The notes under the pieces were generated by a model. That model saw nothing but the letters and a program-made list of their open reading frames with translations. It was not told the origin of the DNA and did no database searches. Made by a program: the position numbers and the translations under genes. From Salsipaludibacter albus (GTDB lineage: Bacteria > Actinomycetota > Nitriliruptoria > Nitriliruptorales > Nitriliruptoraceae), in assembly GCF_019798055.1 (NCBI RefSeq), contig NZ_JAHOPH010000007.1:86539-126537 (forward strand): DNA of 39,999 bases, read 5' to 3'. Shown one piece after another: positions 32,883 through 39,999 of the stretch; position 1 is the stretch's first letter; every line of letters begins with the position of its first letter.

Positions 32883-33719
32883 ATGAGACCAACGCCGTCC
32901 GTACCCGACGGCGGCACCGTGGCTGCGGCACGCGTGGCGGACGTGTTGTTGGCCGTGGCGGCTGATCCGGACCCCGTCGGTGTGACGGAGGTGGCACGAC
33001 GTCTCGGCCTGAGCAAGGCCGTCGTGCACCGGATCCTGCAGTCCCTTGCGAGCCGCGACCTGCTGAGCTTCGACCAGGTCACGAGGACCTACCAAGTCGG
33101 GCCGGCAGGCGTCATCCTCGGATCGCGTGCGTTGCGGGACCAGGAGTTGCGACGTGCGGCGCTTCCGGTGCTGCGCCAACTCCACACCGCGACCGGCGAG
33201 ACGACCACCGTGTCCGCCCTGGTGGGCACGGCGCGCATCTACCTGGACCAGGTCGTCAGCCAGCGGGAACTCAAGATGATGGTCGAGATCGGACGGCCGT
33301 TCCCCCTGCATGCCGGGTCCTCGAGCAAGGCCATCCTGGCAAACGTGGGACGCGACCTGCGCGAACAGGTCCTGGCGCAGGAACTGCCCGAGCTGACGCC
33401 ACGGACGATCACGACCCGGGCCAGGCTCGAGGACGAACTGGTGGCGGTCCGGCGTCGCGGAGTCGCGGTGTCACGCGGAGAACGCCAGCACGGTGCCGGC
33501 AGCATCGCCGCGCCGGTGCGCGATCCGCATGGCGACGTGATCGGCTCGCTGAGCATCTGCGGCCCGATCAACCGCTTCACCAGCCAGGTCCTGCGCCAGT
33601 ACGCCCCCCTGGTCCGTCGCTCAGCGGACGAGGTGACGCGCATCCTCGCCGACCGGTTGAACGGCGCATCGGACGACGATCCCGTGCCGAACGAGGTGGC
33701 CGGGGACGTCGATGGATGA
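32883..33719 (+). CDS. IclR-family transcriptional regulator
   Basis: A 278-residue regulator. The N-terminal winged helix is at about 14-75, with recognition part VTEVARRLGLSKAVVHRILQSL (written here as two overlapping helices) and wing DQVTRTYQVG. The C-terminal effector domain contains PFPLHAGSSSKAILA and VSRGERQHGAGSIAAPV, standard IclR ligand-pocket blocks. Effectors are often the pathway substrate or product. It is divergent from the importer and first in the second catabolic operon; its end overlaps the MmgE/PrpD gene by eight bases. The repeated GTTCC-N7-GGAAC sites are its likely targets. A TTG at 32871 is an alternative start. Confidence 0.9.
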   Translation: MRPTPSVPDGGTVAAARVADVLLAVAADPDPVGVTEVARRLGLSKAVVHRILQSLASRDLLSFDQVTRTYQVGPAGVILGSRALRDQELRRAALPVLRQLHTATGETTTVSALVGTARIYLDQVVSQRELKMMVEIGRPFPLHAGSSSKAILANVGRDLREQVLAQELPELTPRTITTRARLEDELVAVRRRGVAVSRGERQHGAGSIAAPVRDPHGDVIGSLSICGPINRFTSQVLRQYAPLVRRSADEVTRILADRLNGASDDDPVPNEVAGDVDG

Positions 33720-35088
33720 TCCGCTGGCGGCACTCGACGACCTGGGCAGCTTTGCCGCGGGCCTGGCCTGGGACGACGTGCCAGCGGCCGTCCAGGCGCG
33801 CCTGGCCATGGTGCTGTTGGACCATCTCGCGGTGACGATGGCCGGGCATGGAACCCCGGAGGGCGGGCGACTGGTCGCCACGGTCGATCCGTCCGACGGA
33901 CCCGCCCCGATCCCGGGGACCGGACGGAGCGGATCGGTCGAGCAGGCCGCGTGGCTGAACGGCGTCGCCGGCTGCGGGCTCGAACTCGACGAGGGGAACA
34001 AGTACGCGCGTGGCCATCCCGCTGCCCACGTCGCCCCGATCGCACTGGCACGGGCTGCAGAAGCACGGGTGACCGGCCAGGAGCTCGCAGCCGCCCTCCT
34101 GGCGGGCTACGAGGTCGCGGCCCGTGCCGGGGCCGCCACCCGGCTGCATCCCGGCGTCCACCCGCACGGGAACTGGGGTGCGCTGGGTGCCGCTGCGGCG
34201 GTGGCGCGGCTGGCCGGCGACGACGCCGCCACGACCACGGCCGCCATCGGGGCGGCCGGCGGACTGGTCCTGGCCACGCCGTTCGCGACCGTCCTGGCCG
34301 GCAACCGCGTCCGCGATGCCTGGATCGCCCACGCCAACCTCGCGGGGTTGCACGCCCGCAGCCTGGCAGCGGCCGGTCTCGCGACGGCCACGGCGACCGT
34401 CGACCACACGCTGGGCGGCCTGCTCGGCGAACTGGACGAGGCGGTCCTGGCCGACGACCTGGGCGAGCGCTGGACCGTGACCGAGGGCTATTTCAAGCAG
34501 CACGCCTCGTGCTCCTACACCCACCCGCCCGCCGACGCGGTGCTGGAACTACGCGAAGACGTCGATCCGGACGCCGTGCGTGCCGTCCGTGTCCGTACCC
34601 ATCACCTCGCCGCCGGCCTCGCCGCCCTCCGCCGGGACGACCGACTGGGCGCGATGTTCTCGATCCCCTGGGTCGTCGGGGTCGCCCTGGTGCACGGAGA
34701 CTGTGCACCGGCCCGCTTCTCCGATGCCGGCCGCCGGGACTCCACCGTGGCACGGGTCGCCGAACGTGTGGCGGTCGTGCACGACCCCGCTCTCGACGAC
34801 CGCCTGCCGGCCGAGCGCGTCGCCATCGTCGAGGTGGAGCTCGAGGACGGCACGACCAGGCGGGTCGAGGCTCCCAACCCGGTCGGCGATGCCGACCACC
34901 ACCCCTTCGACCGGGACCGCCTCGAGCGCAAGGCCCGCGACCTGCTCGATCCGTTGGGCTTGGACGTCGCCGTCCTCGTCGGGGTCGTCGACGAGCTGTT
35001 CCAGGCCGACGACGTGGCCCCGGTCCTCGCCCGGTTGCCCGGGCCGCCCGATGTCGCCACGACCGTCCCCCCGAATCCCGTTCCCTGA
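33712..35088 (+). CDS. MmgE/PrpD family protein, copy 2
   Basis: A 458-residue MmgE/PrpD protein, clearly different from copy 1. The first active-site block is kept as GLELDEGNKYARGHPAAHVAP (Glu/Asp and His), but the second block reads AGNRVRDAWIAHANLAGLHA, where copy 1 has Lys; Arg replaces it here, so the chemistry or substrate probably differs. HPGVHPHGNWGALGAA is the His-rich mid segment. It overlaps the regulator gene and lies 14 bp before the racemase-like gene. Confidence 0.82.
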   Translation: MDDPLAALDDLGSFAAGLAWDDVPAAVQARLAMVLLDHLAVTMAGHGTPEGGRLVATVDPSDGPAPIPGTGRSGSVEQAAWLNGVAGCGLELDEGNKYARGHPAAHVAPIALARAAEARVTGQELAAALLAGYEVAARAGAATRLHPGVHPHGNWGALGAAAAVARLAGDDAATTTAAIGAAGGLVLATPFATVLAGNRVRDAWIAHANLAGLHARSLAAAGLATATATVDHTLGGLLGELDEAVLADDLGERWTVTEGYFKQHASCSYTHPPADAVLELREDVDPDAVRAVRVRTHHLAAGLAALRRDDRLGAMFSIPWVVGVALVHGDCAPARFSDAGRRDSTVARVAERVAVVHDPALDDRLPAERVAIVEVELEDGTTRRVEAPNPVGDADHHPFDRDRLERKARDLLDPLGLDVAVLVGVVDELFQADDVAPVLARLPGPPDVATTVPPNPVP

Positions 35089-35102
35089 CCACGAGGTCCC
35101 CC

Positions 35103-35756
35103 GTGCGCGTCCGCAGCATCACCCCCATCCGCGTCCCCGACGACGAGCTGGCCCGGCGCCGTACGCGCTACGACCAGCTCGCCCCGGACGGTGTCGAGGT
35201 CCACCTCGACAACCTGGCCGATGGCCCCACGACGCCATGGCAGCTCGACACCGACGAGGACGTGGCGACGTCCAACGACCTGGTGCTCGCCATGGCGCTG
35301 GACACCGAGGTCGAGGCGTACGACCTCGTGCTGCCGGACTGCGTGCTCGACCCGGCGGTCCGCCGGGTGGAGGTCGAGCCGGTCCCGATCGTCGGGATCC
35401 TCCAGCTCGCGTCGACCCACCTCGCCCTGCTCGGACGAGCGTTCAGCGCGGTGACGCGCAACCGGGCGATCGCCGACGAACTGGCGGATCGTGTCCACGC
35501 CTACGGGGTGGCCGACCGGTTCCTGGGGGTGGACGTCCTGGACCTCGACTTCGCCGCCATCCAGGACGAGTCTCGATGGCACACCGCACTGGCACCGGCA
35601 CGCTTGGCGGCGACCGAGCGCGGCGCATCGGCGGTCATCAACGGGTGCTCCGCCGTGGACGTGCAGCCGGACGACGCCGGTGCGCCAGCGGTGGACCCCA
35701 CCGCCATGGCGCTGCGGCTGCTCGGTGCGACGGCGGACGTGTGGGGGCGAGCGTGA
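35103..35756 (+). CDS. Asp/Glu/hydantoin racemase-superfamily protein
   Basis: A 217-residue protein with the two catalytic Cys of the racemase/isomerase superfamily: C80 (LPDCVLD) and C182 (INGCSAVD). Relatives are aspartate/glutamate racemases, hydantoin racemase, maleate cis-trans isomerase and arylmalonate decarboxylase; all use Cys acid-base or nucleophile chemistry on carboxylates. A hydantoin-type racemase would suit the hydantoinase-like enzyme at 23963, and a maleate-type isomerase would suit the dicarboxylate enzymes. GTG at 35103 has GAGG six bases upstream; the stop overlaps the flavoprotein GTG. Confidence 0.75.
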   Translation: MRVRSITPIRVPDDELARRRTRYDQLAPDGVEVHLDNLADGPTTPWQLDTDEDVATSNDLVLAMALDTEVEAYDLVLPDCVLDPAVRRVEVEPVPIVGILQLASTHLALLGRAFSAVTRNRAIADELADRVHAYGVADRFLGVDVLDLDFAAIQDESRWHTALAPARLAATERGASAVINGCSAVDVQPDDAGAPAVDPTAMALRLLGATADVWGRA

Positions 35757-37123
35757 CAGGCGGACCCGACGTGGACGTGCTCGTGGCGGGTGCCGGTGCC
35801 GCCGGCACGGCGGCAGCACTCGCGGCCGCCGACCACGGACGCACGGTGGTGCTGGTGGAGGCCAACGAGTCGTTCCGGCGGGGCAGCAACACGGCCATGA
35901 GCACCTCCATGGTCCCGGCCGGCGGCAGTCGTTGGCAGCGCGATGAAGGCATCGACGACAGCCCCGACGACTTCCTCGCCGACGTCATGGCCAAGACGAA
36001 CGGGCACGCAGACGAGGTCGTTGCCCGGGCCCTCGTGGACGTCGCGCCCCGGCTGGTGGCATGGCTCGCCGATGACTGCGGCGTGCCCCTCGCGCTGGTG
36101 ACGGACTTCCGCTATCCCGGTCACCACGCCGACCGCTGCCACGCGGTGGCGGACCGGGCCGGGGCGACCCTCCACGGACACCTGCTGGAAGCCGTCGCTG
36201 CCCGCGACACGATCACGCTCATGGTCCCGATGCGCCTGGCGACGCTGGAAGCCGAGGAGGCCGACGGCACCTTCACGGCCCTGCTCGAAACCCCTGACGG
36301 CACCACCCAGAAGGTGACCGCCGGTGCGGTGGTGCTGGCCACGAACGGCTTCGGGGCCGACCAGGACCTGGTCGCCGAGTTGCTCCCTGACATCGCCGGT
36401 GGCGTCTACCACGGGGGCGACGGCAGCACGGGGGACGCCCTGCGGATCGGTGAGGACCTCGGGCTGGACACGGGCTTCCTCGACGCCTACCAGGGCCACG
36501 GGTCGCTGGCCGTGCCCGACCGCGTCCTGCTCACGTGGGCGTTCGTCATGCACGGCGGCGTGCTCGTCAACGTGCACGGCGATCGGTTCGGCGACGAGAC
36601 GGTGGGCTACTCCGAGTTCGGGCCCGCCGTGGTCGGCCAGCCCGAGCAGACCGCGTGGGCGATCTTCGACGAGCGCATCCACGGACTGCTCACCGACTTC
36701 AAGGACTACAACGACTTGCTGGACCAGTCGGCCGTGCGGTTCTGCGACGATGTCGACGAGGTGTCGGCCGCCACGGGGATACCCGTCGCGACGGTCGGCC
36801 CGCTGCTGGACGAGGTGGCGTCGTACGCCCGCGGCGACGCCGAGGACCCGTGTGGACGCACCGACTTCGAGGCACCGTTGACGGCGCCGTACGCCGTGGT
36901 GCAGGTGACCGGAGCGCTGTTCCACACCCAGGGTGGCCTGCGGGTGGATGGTCGGGCACGGGTGCTGCGTGACGGCGAACCGGTGGCAGGGCTGTATGCC
37001 GCCGGGGGCGCGGCGGTCGGGATCTCCGGCCACGGCGCGGACGGGTACCTGGCCGGCAACGGCCTGCTGGGTGCGCTCGGGCTGGGCTACCTGGCGGGTC
37101 GTGACATCGGGAGGTCGACATGA
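35753..37123 (+). CDS. FAD-dependent oxidoreductase, fumarate reductase/tricarballylate dehydrogenase type
   Basis: A 456-residue flavoprotein. The FAD site is GAGAAG (13-18) and, near the C-terminus, LYAAGGAAVGISGHGADGYL. The middle TWAFVMHGGVLVNVHGDRFGDE is the capping-domain block of fumarate-reductase, 3-ketosteroid-dehydrogenase and TcuA-like enzymes, which add or remove a double bond next to a carbonyl or carboxyl. It would make or use an unsaturated acid for the MmgE/PrpD enzymes. No heme or quinone domain is attached, so the electron partner is unknown. It is coupled on both sides (GTGA before, ATGA after). Confidence 0.82.
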   Translation: MTGGPDVDVLVAGAGAAGTAAALAAADHGRTVVLVEANESFRRGSNTAMSTSMVPAGGSRWQRDEGIDDSPDDFLADVMAKTNGHADEVVARALVDVAPRLVAWLADDCGVPLALVTDFRYPGHHADRCHAVADRAGATLHGHLLEAVAARDTITLMVPMRLATLEAEEADGTFTALLETPDGTTQKVTAGAVVLATNGFGADQDLVAELLPDIAGGVYHGGDGSTGDALRIGEDLGLDTGFLDAYQGHGSLAVPDRVLLTWAFVMHGGVLVNVHGDRFGDETVGYSEFGPAVVGQPEQTAWAIFDERIHGLLTDFKDYNDLLDQSAVRFCDDVDEVSAATGIPVATVGPLLDEVASYARGDAEDPCGRTDFEAPLTAPYAVVQVTGALFHTQGGLRVDGRARVLRDGEPVAGLYAAGGAAVGISGHGADGYLAGNGLLGALGLGYLAGRDIGRST

Positions 37124-37866
37124 GCGTGGCAGTGGTGGTCGGAGCGACCGGCGCGATCGGCCGCGTCGTCGTCGCACGGCTGGTCGCGGAGGACCACAGC
37201 GTCCTGGCGGTCGGGCGCGACCTGGACCGGCTCGCCGAGTTGGCGGCCGTGGGCGACGAGGTCGAGACCTGCCGACTGGACCTGGCCGACCCGGGCTGCG
37301 GGGCCGTGCTGGTGTCCGCGCTGGACGGGCGATCGGTCCGGCTGTTGGCGCACCTGGCGTCGGCACCCCTGGGCGGGGACATCCTCGACACGCCAGACGA
37401 CGTCCTGCGCGCGGCCCACGAGGTCAAGGTGATCGGGTTGCTGCGACTCGTCCGCGCCCTGGTCGGGCACTTCGACCATCCCGCCCGGATCGTGGCCGTC
37501 GGCGGCAACCTCGGCTTCGATCCGGTGCCGCACGCCTCGACGGCCGGACTTGCCAACGCCGCACAGGCCAACCTCGTCCGCCAGCTCAACCGGCGGCTCG
37601 CCCCCGACGGCGTGACCTGCCACACCATCGCCCCGGGACCCGTCGCGACCGCACGACACCGTGACCTGCTCGAGCAGGAGGCCGAAGCCACCGGCCGGGG
37701 CGTGGACGAGTTGCTCGCCGCGGCGACCGCCGGAGCACCGCTGGGTCGCCTGACGCGGCCCGAGGAGGTCGCGTGGGCCGTGACCCGACTGCTGGACGAC
37801 GAAGCGGCCGCGCTGGCCGGCAGCACGCTGCTGCTGGACGCCGGCCGCCGCACTGCGCTCCCGTGA
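37120..37866 (+). CDS. SDR-fold protein lacking the usual Tyr-Lys pair
   Basis: A 248-residue Rossmann protein with cofactor motif GATGAIG (8-14) and the classical SDR length and C-terminal PGPVATARH block. Where SDR enzymes have YxxxK, the sequence is HASTAGLANAAQANLVRQL; alignment puts Ala and Asn at the Tyr and Lys positions, and the NNAG block reads LAHLASA. So it may be catalytically altered or an NAD(P)-binding partner. GGGAGG lies five bases before the ATG, which overlaps the flavoprotein stop. Probably functions with that flavoprotein. Confidence 0.78.
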   Translation: MSVAVVVGATGAIGRVVVARLVAEDHSVLAVGRDLDRLAELAAVGDEVETCRLDLADPGCGAVLVSALDGRSVRLLAHLASAPLGGDILDTPDDVLRAAHEVKVIGLLRLVRALVGHFDHPARIVAVGGNLGFDPVPHASTAGLANAAQANLVRQLNRRLAPDGVTCHTIAPGPVATARHRDLLEQEAEATGRGVDELLAAATAGAPLGRLTRPEEVAWAVTRLLDDEAAALAGSTLLLDAGRRTALP

Positions 37867-37953
37867 CCGTTTCGCGGTGCCTGCCCACCACTCGTGTCCT
37901 GACCACCCCAGCATCGCCATCCACGCACCATCCCCGACGATCGGACCACCCAG

Positions 37954-38268
37954 ATGGAGTTCCTGGTCAACATCGAGATCCAATGGCCGCCCGACGGTGA
38001 CGACGACCTGCGGGAGGAGATCTTCCAAGCCGAGCTCGCTCGCGGGCAGGCACTGGCACGGGCCGGCGTGATGCGTCGGCTCTGGCGGGTGCCCGGCCGG
38101 TGGGCGAACTGGGGGCTGTGGGAGGCCGAGGACGCCACGGCGTTGCACGACGCGCTGTCGTCCCTGCCGCTGTGGCCGTGGATGGACATCACGGTGCACC
38201 CGCTGGCACGCCACCTCAACGACCCGGCCGACATGGAACTGGACGAGCCGGGTCCGGGCACTGGCTGA
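37954..38268 (+). CDS. Muconolactone isomerase-like protein
   Basis: A 104-residue protein that matches the small muconolactone delta-isomerase fold: MEFLVNIEIQWP start, EIFQAELARGQALARAGVMRRLWRVPG helix-strand region (cited in parts), NWGLWEAEDATALHDALSSLPLWPWMDITVHPL. Such proteins shift double bonds in unsaturated lactones of the beta-ketoadipate pathway; relatives with other roles exist. It is 87 bp after the SDR gene with no clear ribosome site and could have its own promoter or leaderless start. Confidence 0.75.
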   Translation: MEFLVNIEIQWPPDGDDDLREEIFQAELARGQALARAGVMRRLWRVPGRWANWGLWEAEDATALHDALSSLPLWPWMDITVHPLARHLNDPADMELDEPGPGTG

Positions 38269-38297
38269 CCACCGCTGGACTGGGCCCGCGGAGTTGG

Positions 38298-39167
38298 TCA
38301 GCCGTCCGCTGCACTGACGTCGGCGAGCTCGAGGGTGAGGCGAGCACGCCGGACGACCGCCTCGTCGACCATCCTGCCCCGATCATCGATGACGATCCCC
38401 CGGCCATCGTCAGTCGCCGCCTCCAGCCGCGCGACCAGATCGCGTGCGCGCTCAACCTCGGCGCGGCTTGGCGTGAACGCCGCGTTGATGACCGGGACTT
38501 GTGCGGGATGGATGGCCGACCGCCCGACGAACCCCAGCCGTCGCAAGCGATCGGTCGATCGTCGAAGGGCAGCGAGATCTCGGTAGTCGGTGGATGTCGA
38601 TCCGACGGGAGGGCGCAGGCCGGCCGCTGCCGACGCGACGACGACTGCCGTGCGGATTGGCTGCAGCTCCGTTTCATCGTCCGACGGATCCAGGTGCAGG
38701 TCGGCCCGCAGGTCCGCCTCCCCGAGTCCGAGGTGGGCCAGGCCAGGGGTGGCCGCGAGGTCCACGACCTTGGCGACGCCCAGGGCGTCCTCGACCAGTC
38801 CCGCGATGCGTGGGGTCGGCAGGGTTTCGGCCGCCTCCAACACCCCGTGGACCGTCGCGATGGCGCTCGTCGATGCCTTGGGCACCACGATGCCGTCGAT
38901 GGGTTGGCCCACGAGCTCCGCGAGGTCCGCGTCCTGCCAGGGGCCGGCGGCGTTGATCCTCACCCACACCTCGACCCGGCGGCCCTCGCTGGCATTCGTC
39001 GCACGCTCGTCCAGCCACGCAAGGACGGTCGCTCTCGCCTGCTCCTTGACCGAAGGGACGACCGAGTCCTCGAGGTCGACGATGACGGCGTCGGAACCCC
39101 GTTCCAGCGCGCCGTCGAGCTTGTCGCGCGCGTCGCCCGGCACGTAGAGCCACGAACGGTTGAGCAC
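38298..39167 (-). CDS. CitE/HpcH-like acyl-CoA lyase
   Basis: A 289-residue aldolase of the HpcH/HpaI, citrate-lyase-beta family. It begins NRSWLYVPGDARDK and has VIVDLEDSV (metal and substrate Asp/Glu), VRINAAG, GLVEDALG, LGLGEADL and the closing block GRSAIHPAQV, all standard for malyl-, citramalyl- or beta-methylmalyl-CoA lyases. It should split a hydroxyacyl-CoA made from the CaiB product into acetyl- or propionyl-CoA and an oxoacid. The GTG at 39167 has GAGGAG four bases upstream. It is convergent with the IclR operon; no palindromic operator is seen before it. Confidence 0.85.
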   Translation of the reverse strand: MLNRSWLYVPGDARDKLDGALERGSDAVIVDLEDSVVPSVKEQARATVLAWLDERATNASEGRRVEVWVRINAAGPWQDADLAELVGQPIDGIVVPKASTSAIATVHGVLEAAETLPTPRIAGLVEDALGVAKVVDLAATPGLAHLGLGEADLRADLHLDPSDDETELQPIRTAVVVASAAAGLRPPVGSTSTDYRDLAALRRSTDRLRRLGFVGRSAIHPAQVPVINAAFTPSRAEVERARDLVARLEAATDDGRGIVIDDRGRMVDEAVVRRARLTLELADVSAADG

Positions 39168-39399
39168 GGGGCTCCTCACGGTCCGGCAACGTCGCCACCC
39201 AGACTGTAGGCCGGGACAGGGCTCGGTCGACGTGACTGTGCGGGGGCGGCCAGCCGATCCCAAGTTCGACAGTTTCTGTGGGCGGCCAAACATGACGACC
39301 GGCGGCCCCGGTGGCGATGTCGTGTCTCCCAGCGAGCCCGCTCGACCCACGCCGGTCAGGTCGAGGGTGTCGTCGCTTTCAGCTGCGCGTCCTGGGCGG

Positions 39400-39999
39400 C
39401 ACGACTGTCCACAGCCCGGCGAATCCCGTCCCTCCTGCAGGCAGCTCGCTCGTAGCGTCCGCCGACATGGACCACACCGACGAATGCTTCCTCGACGTCC
39501 CGGAGCCACCGCCGGGGCCACCCGGGCAGCCCGTTCCCCTGGACCTCGAGTACGGGACCCCGGGGTGGAAGCGCAAACGACGCCTGCATCGGCTCGCGAG
39601 GCTCAACGGCGCCTGCCCGGAGTGCGACGGCGGACCGGAGGAGCCGACCGTGCAGGAGTTCCTCCGCGGCCTGGCCCGACCGCGACCGATGAAACCCGAC
39701 GAGGTGCCGGTCGACGGCGGCCTGCTCACACCCGAGGGCGAGGTCGCGTCGTTCGTGCACGGCACGCCCGAGGTGGAGGACCGTGAGGCGTTCACGCGCT
39801 GGGCCCGGTCGGCACTGATACCCGTCGGCCAGGCGTTCGCACACGTCGCGAGCGTGGACGGCGTCCCGTGGCTCCGGGCGCTGCTGTGGTTCGCCGACGA
39901 CGACCGCCTGCACGTGGAGGCATCGAGCCTGGACCGGTACTTCCACGTCGAGGTCACCCTCGAGTACCTGTGGCCCCCGGTGTACCGAGGCAGCCGCAC
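39400..39999. repeat. Right copy of the direct repeat (runs off the window)
   Basis: Same orientation as 17441-18040, ungapped, about 96% identical, including the TAGCGT box. Between 39168 and 39399 there is no gene, only the presumed promoter of the CitE-like gene and the border where similarity to the left copy begins. Confidence 0.9.
39467..39999 (+). CDS. Second copy of the CxxC protein (3' end outside window)
   Basis: The first 177 codons of a protein nearly identical to the gene at 17508. It keeps the basic helix, CPECDGG (50-56) and the aromatic segment. Changes include Ile4 to Thr, Trp17 to Gly, Ala22 to Pro and Ser61 to Thr. The TAGCGT box at 39453-39458 is placed for leaderless translation. 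The frame is intact to the edge; whether it is complete beyond is unknown. Confidence 0.75.
   Translation, partial: MDHTDECFLDVPEPPPGPPGQPVPLDLEYGTPGWKRKRRLHRLARLNGACPECDGGPEEPTVQEFLRGLARPRPMKPDEVPVDGGLLTPEGEVASFVHGTPEVEDREAFTRWARSALIPVGQAFAHVASVDGVPWLRALLWFADDDRLHVEASSLDRYFHVEVTLEYLWPPVYRGSR

Noticed and set aside
1-39999. CRISPR array, tRNA, rRNA or riboswitch
   Set aside because: I saw no regularly spaced short repeats, no CCA-ended cloverleaf candidates and no rRNA-like or known aptamer sequence; coding density leaves little room.

Overview
The window is a high-G+C, densely coded bacterial segment. Many GTG/TTG starts, ATGA/GTGA stop-start couplings, TAnnnT -10 boxes (several placed for leaderless translation) and protein families typical of Actinobacteria point to an actinobacterial-type chromosome; the exact lineage cannot be fixed from sequence alone. 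I place 37 protein genes (two cut by the window ends). I saw no rRNA, tRNA, CRISPR array or recognisable transposase.

Left part, about 1-20.4 kb, is an accessory/defence-like island of short operons in both orientations: the start of a leftward gene that may be a DISARM methyltransferase, a PLD-fold nuclease, a DrmD-type SNF2 helicase (DISARM), a RelE-like/UvrD-like fusion helicase, a three-gene operon of two unknown proteins plus an EVE-domain protein, a divergent pair of translationally coupled EEP-fold phosphatase/nucleases, a coupled pair of coiled-coil proteins, a membrane NERD protein, a winged-helix/PD-(D/E)XK protein, a J-domain membrane protein, a second EVE-like protein, a small CxxC protein, a VapBC pair and a pRiA4b-ORF3/UPF0158 fusion.

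Right part, about 20.4-39.2 kb, is a catabolic island. A secreted tannase/feruloyl-esterase-type hydrolase leads; a rightward operon follows (CaiB CoA-transferase, dihydropyrimidinase-like amidohydrolase, cyclase-family hydrolase, MmgE/PrpD). A leftward branched-chain-type ABC importer (SBP, two permeases, two ATPases) faces it, and a divergent rightward operon carries an IclR regulator, a second MmgE/PrpD, an Asp/Glu-racemase-like protein, a fumarate-reductase-type flavoprotein, an SDR-fold protein without the usual catalytic Tyr/Lys and, after a gap, a muconolactone-isomerase-like protein. A CitE-like lyase is convergent at the end. The same operator-like palindrome (GTTCC-N7-GGAAC and variants) lies before the esterase (two copies), before the CaiB operon, before the transporter and at the IclR start, so these units probably form one IclR regulon for uptake and breakdown of an ester, amide or cyclic carboxylate, finishing with CoA activation (CaiB) and C-C cleavage (CitE). 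The substrate is not known.

A direct repeat of at least 600 bp (17441-18040 and 39400-39999, about 96% identical, no gaps) carrying the start of the same small gene flanks the catabolic island and the VapBC module. The 21,959-bp interval looks like a unit that could have been duplicated, inserted or excised by homologous recombination.
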